The notes: generated from the sequence alone by a model not told the origin. A DNA stretch of 15,774 nucleotides from an uncultured Bacilli bacterium (GCA_934101275.1 CAKOQM010000030.1:1-15774); one strand, 5' to 3'; shown: positions 7,150-14,188, counted from the stretch's first letter. Numbers and translations: made by a program.

Positions 7150-7264
7150 TTTAGTAAGGGGACGTTAAAGACTAAAAACTTCCTAGGACTTTATTTATAA
7201 GACTTTAAAGGGCTTTTTAAAGTTTCAAAAAATACGTACATTTTTTATTTTTTAGTTTCTTCAT

Positions 7265-7390
7265 TTAAGATTTTTTCATGAATGACTTCAAAGTCTGTTC
7301 AATATCAGTATACACTACAATATCAGTAATATTCAAATCTTCTATTCTTTTTTCTTCTAAAAATTTTAATATGGTTGTTAGCCTTTCTAA
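7265..7390 (-). pseudogene. Short 3' remnant of an unidentified gene
   Basis: The minus strand is open for 41 codons to TAA (7267-7265) and ends RIEDLNITDIVVYTDIEQ then TLKSFMKKS, preceded by LERLTTILKFLEEK. The amphipathic pattern looks coding. There is no start codon and a stop lies directly upstream (7393-7391). I cannot name the family. It may be chance. Confidence 0.3.
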
Positions 7391-7401
7391 TTATTATCTT
7401 G

Positions 7402-7553
7402 CAAGATAAAGGAATTCCGTTTGAACAATAAGACATTATCGATATTGCATAAGAAATAATAAAAGAAGATGAATTATATGATTATGCTTATATACTATAT
7501 AAACTTATAATGAAGATAAAGACATAGATGATGATCCTGGAATGAGCTTATAG
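7402..7553 (+). pseudogene. Frameshifted, stop-interrupted remnant of an acidic protein
   Basis: Frame 1 reads DKGIPFEQ, stop, DIIDIA, stop, EIIKEDELYDYAYILYKL. The sense then continues after a frame change near 7507 in frame 3 as YNEDKDIDDDPGMSL, ending TAG at 7551-7553. Two internal stops plus a shift inside an otherwise protein-like text indicate a decayed gene. The family was not recognised, and the 5' part is missing. Confidence 0.45.
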
Positions 7554-7581
7554 TATTTATTTCTGAAATTGAAAAAATATA

Positions 7582-7590
7582 TGATATAAT
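7582..7590 (+). promoter_or_regulatory. Extended -10 promoter of the 568-aa gene
   Basis: TGA-TATAAT at 7582-7590, 19 bp before the ATG at 7610. There is no good -35 at 16-18 bp. The ribosome site GAGGTG is at 7598-7603. Confidence 0.6.
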
Positions 7591-7609
7591 AGCTGCAGAG
7601 GTGTAAAAA

Positions 7610-9316
7610 ATGGAAACCGAATTAAACCTAAATGTTCTAGAAGCTATATTTGGAACAAAATTTATGGATACAGAATTTCTAAAGAAACAACTGACAACAA
7701 ATTCTAGTAATTTATTATCTGAACTCGAATCTTATAGAATATGTGATAAAGAAGAAACTAAAGTTATCGATTTTATTGAAAACAATTATAGAAAATACAG
7801 TAAAATAATAATTAATGAATTATCAAAGTATTATTTTCAAATGCCTATTGAAATGGCTATTGCAACAAAAGAACAATCCAAAATTAAAGCAGTATTTTTA
7901 GATGCTGCTGAAAGAATGAATTTTGATTGTGGGCTTCAAGCACAAATTGATTCAGATTTGGAAGAAATTGCTAATAAATTGAATAAAAGGTTTACATTTG
8001 ATGATGCATCTTTAATTCACTTAATAGAGGCATCAAAAAGTTCTAATATTCAATCAGAAGAAGGTAAGCAAAGAAGATCTTCAAAAAACAAAAGACAAAT
8101 ACTTAGGCAAAAAGCTGATGGTACATATTATTTAGCAGAAATAACAGATACTAAAGGAATAGATACATATACAACTGGAAGAAGTATTCCGTCTATTAAA
8201 ATAACTAAAGCTGATGGTACAACAATGTCAAAAACGATTATTGATGTTAGCAGTAATATTGAACTATCATCATATCCAGGTGGAAAAGATTTGTTAGGAA
8301 CAACTTCTACAGATGAAATAATGAAACAAATAATGAAAAATTTGTTTGATAATCTTGAATTGTGTGTAGATACTTATAAGTTTTTTTATACAAAAAATGA
8401 AAACGATCCGTTGAAAAATAGTGTATCAGTTTTAAATACTGCAGTATTGGCGGATGATTCACAATTTGATTTTTATTATAATATTGATAGAAGGAATTTA
8501 CCTCATTTATTAGGAGTACAAAGAGGAGAAATTGTATCAGAAGCGACAAAAAGATATTTCGCTAAAGTAAGATCTGATGGAAGTGTGTATTATCCAATAG
8601 ATGAAAATTCATCAGCCTTTACCATATTGAAAGCCTTACTTGAAAATAAAGATAGGATTATTGCAGATAGAGGATTAGTTGAAGAAAATGGCAAAACATA
8701 TCAATTATTTCCATGGGAAAAGATAATATTGAAAACGAGTTCATTTATGAGAGGAGATTTCTTTAAAACCTGTTTTTGTTTAGTGCAATTAGATCATGGA
8801 TTAAACTCTTCAAATGAAAAATTTGCATCCATATCTTCAACTAAATATGATGATGATATGGTTAATAATGGATTTGATGCTAAAAAGGTATTAAGAGATT
8901 TGATAAATATCACTAAAAAAAAGAAAGATTTTATTTTTAGAACTTTTGTTGAAAATTGTGAAAACAAGGTTTTCTTAGGGTATGTTCCACAATCAATTGA
9001 TACTGGTAAATCTGAGAGTATAGTTACAAGTAATGGAGAAAGAATAGAAACTCTTAATAGGTATAGAAATGCTTTACAAGGTGCTGCTGGTGGAAACGTA
9101 GTTCAAAGTATTGAAAATGAAAACATGGGAAAAAGAATATTTAGCCCTATTGAACAAGCTTTAACACATATAAATATTTCCTCAGGCTTAAATGTAAAAT
9201 TGCAAATATCAGAGCAAGCCTATGCCTTTGAAGAAAGTTTAAGAACTATATTAGGAGAAGAATTAGATAAGGATTTGCAAAAAATTTTGACTCCAACTTC
9301 ATCAAAAAGAAGATAA
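7610..9316 (+). CDS. 568-aa accessory protein with a possible BECR-fold (PBECR4-like) nuclease module
   Basis: Start ATG follows GAGGTG at 6-nt spacing. There is no signal peptide and no membrane helix, so it is probably cytoplasmic. Residues 1-150 are acidic and helical. Lys/Arg-rich RRSSKNKRQILRQK follows, then a beta-rich segment (ADGTYYLAEITDTKG, repeated idea ITKADGTTMSKTI). Around residues 287-302 the text DFYYNIDRRNLPHLLGV (His299), then LKALLENKDRIIADRG, FPWEKIILKTSSFM (367 onward) and RGDFFKTCFCLVQLDHGL, recall the phage Barnase-EndoU-ColicinE5/D-RelE-like nucleases. In those, an 'N/F..HLLGL' strand and a later hydrophobic, charged helix form the core. This similarity is from memory and is weak. 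The rest (390-568) is unfamiliar. Arg is written AGA/AGG throughout, unlike host genes. No partner that looks like an immunity protein is adjacent. Its end is shared with the LysR terminator region. Confidence 0.55.
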   Translation: METELNLNVLEAIFGTKFMDTEFLKKQLTTNSSNLLSELESYRICDKEETKVIDFIENNYRKYSKIIINELSKYYFQMPIEMAIATKEQSKIKAVFLDAAERMNFDCGLQAQIDSDLEEIANKLNKRFTFDDASLIHLIEASKSSNIQSEEGKQRRSSKNKRQILRQKADGTYYLAEITDTKGIDTYTTGRSIPSIKITKADGTTMSKTIIDVSSNIELSSYPGGKDLLGTTSTDEIMKQIMKNLFDNLELCVDTYKFFYTKNENDPLKNSVSVLNTAVLADDSQFDFYYNIDRRNLPHLLGVQRGEIVSEATKRYFAKVRSDGSVYYPIDENSSAFTILKALLENKDRIIADRGLVEENGKTYQLFPWEKIILKTSSFMRGDFFKTCFCLVQLDHGLNSSNEKFASISSTKYDDDMVNNGFDAKKVLRDLINITKKKKDFIFRTFVENCENKVFLGYVPQSIDTGKSESIVTSNGERIETLNRYRNALQGAAGGNVVQSIENENMGKRIFSPIEQALTHINISSGLNVKLQISEQAYAFEESLRTILGEELDKDLQKILTPTSSKRR

Positions 9317-9342
9317 CATTATTTGTCGTTAATGTTATTTTT
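9313..9342 (+). terminator. Terminator of the 568-aa gene
   Basis: ATAACATTA (9313-9321) pairs with TAATGTTAT (9330-9338) around an 8-nt loop and is followed by T (9338-9342). It overlaps the stop codons of both convergent genes; T-richness on the minus strand is poorer. Confidence 0.7.
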
Positions 9343-10215
9343 TATATACTTAATAAAATTTTTGGCAACTAAACTTTTATTTTCAGTATTCCATACCATT
9401 CCAAGGTATTTTTCTGATAATGGTATCTCTAAATTCAATTTAAATAGTTCGCCAGACTCTAATTCTTTTTTTATATGTTCTTCAGTCAGTAACCCAATTC
9501 CAAAACCTGCTTCTGTAAACTCTTTTATTAGAGTATTGCTTCCAAATTCCATTTCAGGGTGTATTTCAATATTATTTTCTGTACAATAATCATCAAGTCT
9601 TATTCGCGTAGTTGCCCCTTTCGTTAAGACTAATAGTGGTAATTCTGATAAATCTTTTTTATTTAAATTTTTTCCCTTTAAATAATCAAATGTATTGTTA
9701 CAAGCAAGACAATCGTGTAACGTAAGCATCTTTATTGAATCAAAGTTTGTTGGCAAGCTATAGGGCATATTAGTAAATATGACATCTATTATTCCCATTT
9801 TTGCTTTGCTAATTAAATCAGATGTTTTATCCGTGAATATCCTAATATTAATTTTAGGATATTTTTTATGGAAATCTTTAATATATGGCATTAAAAATTC
9901 ATGTAATATGGTTTTGCTTGCACCAATGTTAATATTTCCAGTTTCCATACTTGTAATAACTTTTAGGTCATTTTCTGCGGATGAGATCAACTCCATTGCG
10001 TCTTTAATCTTTTTATAGAAAGCTTCTCCGGCTTCCGTTAATTCCATTCCATCTCTTTTTCTAATAAATAAATTAGTGTTAAATTGTTCTTCTAAATTTT
10101 TAATTGCTTTACTAATTGCTGGCTGACTAATAGATAGTTCATTGGATGCTCTAGATATATTTCCGTTTTTAGCAACATAATAAAATGTTTTATATAATTC
10201 CAAATTAATATTCAT
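9319..10215 (-). CDS. LysR-type transcriptional regulator
   Basis: 298 aa, standard family length, with AGGAGG in front of ATG. Residues 4-62 form the winged helix-turn-helix: LELYKTFYYVAKNGNISRAS, then LSISQPAISKAIKNLEEQF, LFIRKRDGMELTEAG, and a linker helix to about 90. The remainder is the periplasmic-binding-like effector domain (GNINIGASKTILHEFLMPYI, DKTSDLISKAKMGIIDVIF, FGSNTLIKEFTEAGFGIGLL). The effector is unknown; substrate contacts cannot be read off the sequence. It is transcribed away from the three-gene operon starting at 10340, and a LysR-box-like palindrome sits just upstream of its own start. It is therefore likely autoregulated and may control the divergent operon. Arg codons are largely AGA, as elsewhere in the island. 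Confidence 0.95.
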   Translation of the reverse strand: MNINLELYKTFYYVAKNGNISRASNELSISQPAISKAIKNLEEQFNTNLFIRKRDGMELTEAGEAFYKKIKDAMELISSAENDLKVITSMETGNINIGASKTILHEFLMPYIKDFHKKYPKINIRIFTDKTSDLISKAKMGIIDVIFTNMPYSLPTNFDSIKMLTLHDCLACNNTFDYLKGKNLNKKDLSELPLLVLTKGATTRIRLDDYCTENNIEIHPEMEFGSNTLIKEFTEAGFGIGLLTEEHIKKELESGELFKLNLEIPLSEKYLGMVWNTENKSLVAKNFIKYIKNNINDK

Positions 10216-10227
10216 ACAAACCTCCTT

Positions 10228-10246
10228 ATATAACCAACAGTTATAT
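10228..10246. promoter_or_regulatory. LysR-box-like operator
   Basis: Perfect inverted repeat ATATAAC (10228-10234), 5-nt centre CAACA, GTTATAT (10240-10246). Inside it ATAAC-N5-GTTAT satisfies the T-N11-A rule for LysR regulators. It lies 13-31 bp before the LysR ATG and overlaps its probable -10. Confidence 0.6.
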
Positions 10247-10266
10247 CAGATATGAAAAATTGGCAA
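10240..10266 (-). promoter_or_regulatory. Probable promoter of the LysR gene
   Basis: Minus strand: TTGCCA (10266-10261), 15-bp spacer ending in TGA, then TATAAC (10245-10240), giving an extended -10. The -10 lies within the operator palindrome, which fits autorepression. Confidence 0.45.
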
Positions 10267-10267
10267 T

Positions 10268-10295
10268 TTGATTATATCATTTTTGGGATTATAAT
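10268..10295 (+). promoter_or_regulatory. Promoter of the 204-aa / sigma-like / 380-aa operon
   Basis: TTGATT (10268-10273), 16-bp spacer, perfect TATAAT (10290-10295), 45 bp before the ATG at 10340. It sits 22 bp from the LysR box. Confidence 0.6.
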
Positions 10296-10339
10296 ACTAG
10301 TGCTTTCTGAAAAAAAGAAAATTTTCTTGGGAGGATTTT

Positions 10340-10954
10340 ATGTTTGAAAGGTATTTATTATGTTTATTTAAGCAATATTGTTATGCTAAAGGATTAGATA
10401 TAAACAATACAAATTATATGTATTCAAATGAGTTTGGTGATTGGATTGTTCAAAATAAATCTTTGTTAAACAATTATATGGGTTACTTATATACTTTAGG
10501 ATTTGATTATCTTTCTGACGATATAGTAGAGATTGGTAAAGGAAAATATGATTCAATTTCCAAACAGGGGATAAATCTAATATCAATATTTGCTGAAACA
10601 TTGGGAAAAATTAATTCTAGATTGTTTGTTGATAGAGGTATTCCTTTAATCCTTAATCAAAACGGAATCATGATTCCTGGAGAACATGTTATATTAACTC
10701 ATAATCCATATTTTGAAAGTGAAGTACTTAGATGGTATTCTATTCATAATTTTGGAGAAAAGAATATTAGTATTGGAATGTTTGGAAATTTGAATGATGA
10801 AGATATTTCAAGAAAAGTTAAATTACTAGAACAATCATCAAAACAAATGACGGATGATTATTCATTTGATTATGATACCAATGATGGTAATTACTTTTGT
10901 TCGTTAAATAGTAAGAGAAACATTCAAAAAAGAATTTTAACTAAAACTAGATAG
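10340..10954 (+). CDS. Unrecognised 204-aa protein, first gene of the sigma-like operon
   Basis: Start ATG follows GGGAGGAT. I do not recognise the family. It has no signal peptide or membrane helix. The N-terminal half is rich in Tyr, Phe and Leu (FERYLLCLFKQYCYAKGLDI, YMGYLYTLGFDYLSDDIVEIG) and looks helical. The middle has a hydrophobic strand pair around LFVDRGIPLILNQNGIMIPG followed by HVILTHNPYF and an NISIGMFGNL segment. The C-terminus is a charged helix, KVKLLEQSSKQM, and a basic tail ending KRNIQKRILTKTR, which could touch nucleic acid. It is 23 bp ahead of a sigma-70-like gene with no terminator between them, so the two are probably co-expressed; a regulator or partner of that factor is one possibility, but this is only context. 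All Arg codons are AGA or AGG. Confidence 0.75.
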   Translation: MFERYLLCLFKQYCYAKGLDINNTNYMYSNEFGDWIVQNKSLLNNYMGYLYTLGFDYLSDDIVEIGKGKYDSISKQGINLISIFAETLGKINSRLFVDRGIPLILNQNGIMIPGEHVILTHNPYFESEVLRWYSIHNFGEKNISIGMFGNLNDEDISRKVKLLEQSSKQMTDDYSFDYDTNDGNYFCSLNSKRNIQKRILTKTR

Positions 10955-10977
10955 ATTATTGAAAGTGGGGATTTGAA

Positions 10978-12006
10978 ATGAAAGAAAATTTGTTAAGAGC
11001 TAAAAGATTATTAGAAAGAAAATGTTTTGTGAGTGATGAGGAAGGAAAATATCAAAAGGGTAGTATGAAAGAATTGATGCAATGGTATAAGCAGATATCT
11101 TCTTTACCAAAATTGAAGCTTACCGTAGCACAGGAATTATACAGAAAAGCAACGAATACTCAAGATGAAACAATAAAGAAAAAATATATGAATGAACTTA
11201 TATTAGGAACATTATATGTTGTATATGAGTATATAGAAAGAAATGGCTTAGAATTATTAGTTTCTTCATCTTATGATATGAATGATATAATTAGTGCTTT
11301 TAATAGTGTGTGGATTAAAAAAATATACAATGGAGAATTATTAAATGTTGATAAATATTCGTTATTATTTAAATCTTCATATTTCAATGAAGTTTATAAC
11401 AATTTATGTGGAGATGAAATATTAGTGAATGAGCAACTAGGAGTTTCTACTTATTGTTTGATAGAGTTAATAACACTATATATAGCATATAGAAATAAAG
11501 GAGTAGAAAAACCCTTTCAAGAAGTAATTGAAGAAACATTTTTCACTAATAGATGGAATAGTTGGTCTTATTATATTTATGAAAGCGTAATAAAAATAAT
11601 TCCTTTATTAGAAAAAATATATAATAATTTGAATTTTGATAAATTAGATGATCTTAATATAGGCAAAACAAAGATAGCTGATTATTTAAAATTAATTATA
11701 AATATGGGATTGATGGAACCAATATCAAATGAGCTTCCTGATAGAAATGATATAGAAGATGACGTTACCACAAATATAGTAATGAAACATTTTGTTGAAG
11801 ATGTTGATAAAATTCTTGATGATAGACAAAGATCAATTATTCATGAAAGGTATGGATTAGATAATGATGAACCTCAATTTTTAAAAACAATTGTGCCACA
11901 TCATGACATTACTATTGCAAGAGTTAGACAAATTGAAGCTCAATCTTTAAGAAAAATAAGAAGTAGAAGAGATTTTGTTCAAAAATATAAGGAGGAAGTA
12001 TTGTGA
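10978..12006 (+). CDS. Divergent sigma-70-family RNA polymerase sigma factor
   Basis: 342 aa. Residues 43-115 follow the layout of regions 1.2-2.2: LPKLKLTVAQELYRKATN, KKKYMNELILGTLYVVYEYIERNGLELL, then YDMNDIISAFNSVWIKKIYNG (compare 'L....EGN.GL..A...F' of standard factors). The C-terminus, about residues 278-332, is a good region 4: VDKILDDRQRSIIHERYGLD, then a helix-turn-helix with RVRQIEAQSLRKIRSRRD (compare 'ERVRQIEAKALRKLR'). The middle, where the -10-reading 'TYA.WWIRQ' segment and region 3 are expected, is unlike any factor I know. It may therefore read different promoters or act without classic -10 melting. Its stop overlaps the GTG of the next gene (GTGA), so the two are coupled. 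It probably directs expression of island genes or of a host subset, an inference from family only. Phage and mobile elements often carry such factors. Confidence 0.75.
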   Translation: MKENLLRAKRLLERKCFVSDEEGKYQKGSMKELMQWYKQISSLPKLKLTVAQELYRKATNTQDETIKKKYMNELILGTLYVVYEYIERNGLELLVSSSYDMNDIISAFNSVWIKKIYNGELLNVDKYSLLFKSSYFNEVYNNLCGDEILVNEQLGVSTYCLIELITLYIAYRNKGVEKPFQEVIEETFFTNRWNSWSYYIYESVIKIIPLLEKIYNNLNFDKLDDLNIGKTKIADYLKLIINMGLMEPISNELPDRNDIEDDVTTNIVMKHFVEDVDKILDDRQRSIIHERYGLDNDEPQFLKTIVPHHDITIARVRQIEAQSLRKIRSRRDFVQKYKEEVL

Positions 12007-13145
12007 AAAAAATAGATATTTCTTTAGTAAAAAAATATGTTAATGGGGAAGATTTAGGAGAGTTTACATCTGAACAATTAGAAAATGATAAAGACTTTAT
12101 GATGAGAGTTATTAGTTACACTAATGATATTAAAATGTATCCTTTTTGTTCTGAAACAGTAAAACAAAATTATGAATTTGTAAAATATTTAGTGCTAAAA
12201 TTTAAAGATAATTCAGATTTTATTATAGCAGTTGCAGATAATTATTTAGACAATACAGATACTGATTGGGAAAGTAAAGAATTGAGTATTATTATGGAAA
12301 GGGTTCTTCCAAGAAAATTATCAGAAAAATATCAAGTATTAAATGAAACCTTATATTTTACAAAAAGATTAGAAGTTGAAATAGCCAAAGAAAAAGATTC
12401 AAAATTAGAATCTATGGTAGGAATGGGCTTTTGGTTTTTGTTTGATCAATATAATGGAAGTGATGTTATACTAGATTACTATGCAAATAATATAATTGGA
12501 GAAATAATAAGAGATAATAATATTAATTTTGAAAAAATGTTACATAGTCAATTTAAATCAGCCAGGGAAATTGCTGAAATGGGTATAAATAATTATATTG
12601 TTAACTTTATAGGTTATTATGATTCTATGCTTAGTTCATATGTTAGTACACATCTAAATATAATTAAACCAATTGCAAATAGAATTAAAATTATACAAGA
12701 TGATTGGGATAAATATGTATCTGCAGATGAAGCTAAAAGATATAATAATATGTTAGCTATGGTACATGAGTATATGAATATGTCTGATAGTAATATAAAA
12801 GAACAGGAAGTACTCTATTATGTTGCTAATGAACTTGGAATCAAAGAAAAAGTAAAACAATATGATGGTAGCAAAGAAATAGAAGAAAACTTTAAAGAAG
12901 AATATGGATATGATTTTTCATGCGATACTGATGAAAAAGTAATGGAAGATATGGTGAGATTTGAAATTGAAAGAAACATTAAAGAAAGATTAATTTATTT
13001 AACTGTTAAAAAGATTGTTATAAATCAGTTATTTTCTGATAGGGCCTCTGATTTATACTCACTCGTTGAAGATACAGAACAAAAACAACCAAAAGGAAAA
13101 GCTAGATGTAAAGTCATTAGATTTAATTCTAATAATAAAAAATAG
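12003..13145 (+). CDS. Unrecognised 380-aa acidic helical protein coupled to the sigma-like factor
   Basis: Start GTG at 12003 overlaps the preceding stop by 4 bases and is served by AAGGAGG; this tight coupling suggests matched amounts of the two proteins. There is no signal peptide or membrane helix. Residues 20-80 resemble DUF4116-type repeats in style (LENDKDFMMRVISYTNDI, YEFVKYLVLKFKDNSDFIIAV), in which 'L.ND..F......' units pack as helical hairpins. The remainder is helical with clusters of charge (KEIEENFKEEYGYD, RFEIERNIKERLIYLTVKKI) and ends in a basic tail KQPKGKARCKVIRFN. An anti-sigma or co-factor role for the upstream protein is possible from context, but no anti-sigma motif is seen. 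After the stop, the same frame stays open for another 33 codons (13146-13247). Confidence 0.7.
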   Translation: MKKIDISLVKKYVNGEDLGEFTSEQLENDKDFMMRVISYTNDIKMYPFCSETVKQNYEFVKYLVLKFKDNSDFIIAVADNYLDNTDTDWESKELSIIMERVLPRKLSEKYQVLNETLYFTKRLEVEIAKEKDSKLESMVGMGFWFLFDQYNGSDVILDYYANNIIGEIIRDNNINFEKMLHSQFKSAREIAEMGINNYIVNFIGYYDSMLSSYVSTHLNIIKPIANRIKIIQDDWDKYVSADEAKRYNNMLAMVHEYMNMSDSNIKEQEVLYYVANELGIKEKVKQYDGSKEIEENFKEEYGYDFSCDTDEKVMEDMVRFEIERNIKERLIYLTVKKIVINQLFSDRASDLYSLVEDTEQKQPKGKARCKVIRFNSNNKK

Positions 13146-13153
13146 TTATACGA

Positions 13154-13170
13154 CTTTACTTATAGTAAAG
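13154..13170 (+). repeat. Small inverted repeat
   Basis: CTTTAC, 5-nt centre TTATA, GTAAAG. No T-run follows, so it is a poor terminator. It lies just behind the 380-aa gene. Confidence 0.5.
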
Positions 13171-13188
13171 GGCTAAGTAGAAATTATT

Positions 13189-13206
13189 CATTTCCACATG
13201 GAAATG
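13189..13206 (+). repeat. Perfect hairpin before a -10-like TATAAT
   Basis: CATTTCC (13189-13195), 4-nt loop ACAT, GGAAATG (13200-13206). TATAAT follows at 13209-13214 and could be the -10 of the next gene, in which case the palindrome would cover the spacer and could be an operator. No T-run, so it is not a terminator. Confidence 0.5.
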
Positions 13207-13285
13207 CTTATAATATAAGAAAATTTAAACATGATAACTTAATTTAACCAATGACGGAGTCCAAATTTATCGGAATGTAGCATAA

Positions 13286-13552
13286 GTGTTACGAATCCCA
13301 GTAATCACCTTAAATGATGTCATAAATGATAATTACAGTGAGGAAGATATACAGGCATTAAGTGTCTATGAAAAAAGAATGACTACACTGGGATTAACAC
13401 TAGTCGATGATGAGAACCTAGAAAAAGTTAGAAATTTTGTGAACAATTTAGGAAAGTCTTTTCTTTATATCTTTGATAATTTATGGGCATATAGTGATGA
13501 AACGAGATTAAAAAGAATTCCTAAAGCACAAGAAAGAGTTAGAAAAAGATAA
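13286..13552 (+). CDS. Unrecognised 88-aa ORF coupled to a truncated AAA+ protein
   Basis: Starts with GTG at 13286; the only ribosome-site candidate is a weak GGAATG 8 nt ahead, so the start is uncertain. The protein reads IPVITLNDVINDNYSEED, then VYEKRMTTLGLTLVDDENLEKV and ends with a basic tail (RLKRIPKAQERVRKR). It has no signal peptide or membrane helix. I do not know the family. Its TAA overlaps the ATG of the next ORF (TAATG), so the two are made from one message. It could be an intact small protein or the surviving piece of a larger gene that once joined the AAA+ domain downstream. Confidence 0.45.
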   Translation: MLRIPVITLNDVINDNYSEEDIQALSVYEKRMTTLGLTLVDDENLEKVRNFVNNLGKSFLYIFDNLWAYSDETRLKRIPKAQERVRKR

Positions 13553-13944
13553 TGATAACAAGAAAAGAAATATTATTTGCGTATATTAAATCAAACATTG
13601 CACCCATATTGGTTGATTTTATATTTGACAAAGATTTGGACGGAGCAATTATATTACTAGCTAATATTTGCGCCAAAGAGTTAAATGGCCATTATGATGG
13701 ATCTTCTTTTAATCCTCCTAATTGGTTTTGTGAAATATTAAATACAAAGGCTAGCAAGATATTAGTGATTGATAAAATTGATAGTATTTCTAAAAAAGAA
13801 CAATTAAAATTTAGTGAATTACTAGAGTATAGAAAAATATCGACATTTGAGTTACCCCAAAATTGTATCATTATTGTCACTGCCACTGAAATAAATAAAG
13901 ACAAAATAAGTAAAGAAATATTTTTACTCGTTGCGCGTATTTGA
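13552..13944 (+). CDS. Truncated MoxR-like AAA+ ATPase with a damaged Walker B
   Basis: 130 aa, start overlapping the previous stop. The second half matches MoxR/dynein-related AAA+ cores: SKILVIDKIDSISKKEQLKF corresponds to Walker B 'ILVIDEID', but the catalytic Glu is Lys. ELLEYRKISTFELP follows, then CIIIVTATEINKDKI (sensor 1 'TAN..'). The N-terminal half has no G..G.GK[ST] Walker A loop, and the protein ends at FLLVARI, before the lid. It therefore probably cannot hydrolyse ATP. It looks like a broken fragment; alternatively it is a non-catalytic subunit. There is no full ATPase elsewhere in the window. Confidence 0.5.
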   Translation: MITRKEILFAYIKSNIAPILVDFIFDKDLDGAIILLANICAKELNGHYDGSSFNPPNWFCEILNTKASKILVIDKIDSISKKEQLKFSELLEYRKISTFELPQNCIIIVTATEINKDKISKEIFLLVARI

Positions 13945-14166
13945 ACCTTAAAGAATAAAACGGAACTAGTAAATATAAAAATGTTTATTAAAATGCTATT
14001 TTATTTAGCAAGTAATCCGTATAACAAAAACTTATGTCAAAATGACTAAATAAGTGCTAAAATTAGACTTTTTTAATATTTAAAAAAAAGAAGAAAATCA
14101 TGTTATCAGAATATGTCGAATTATTTTAATGTCTTTAAGCTAAATTTTTATGAATACAATTAAATC

Positions 14167-14188
14167 ATTTTGTTTAATGAATGTCAAT
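14167..14188 (+). repeat. Direct repeat, right copy (possible attR)
   Basis: 22 bp identical to 7128-7149, 63 bp upstream of the ftsW start codon. Confidence 0.7.

Larger units (their letters stand above)
7058..7609. other. Gene-poor gap: left island border with decayed remnants
   Basis: 551 bp without an intact gene. It holds the leader of the leftward small membrane protein, the left copy of a 22-bp direct repeat (7128-7149), an 8-bp inverted repeat ACTTTAAA (7202-7209) / TTTAAAGT (7216-7223) with no T-run, two decayed coding remnants and the promoter of the 568-aa gene. Confidence 0.6.
7128..14188. mobile_element. Candidate inserted island bounded by a 22-bp direct repeat
   Basis: An identical 22-bp sequence (starts ATTTTGTTTAATG, ends AATGTCAAT) occurs at 7128-7149 and 14167-14188. 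Between the copies, genes use almost only AGA/AGG for Arg and are AT-richer, while rnc, smc, def and ftsW outside use CGT and other CGN freely. The content is accessory: a putative nuclease-domain protein, a LysR regulator, a sigma-like factor, unknowns and decayed pieces. No integrase, transposase or relaxase is visible inside, so this may be a passive, decayed or satellite-type element, or the repeats may have another origin. Confidence 0.4.

Noticed and set aside
7202..7223. ACTTTAAA inverted repeat as a terminator
   Set aside because: AT-only stem, no T-run on either strand, and no gene ending there.
9323..10018. Two open frames on the plus strand (9323-9589 and 9779-10018)
   Set aside because: Both are opposite to the LysR gene, which has full family length and a strong ribosome site.
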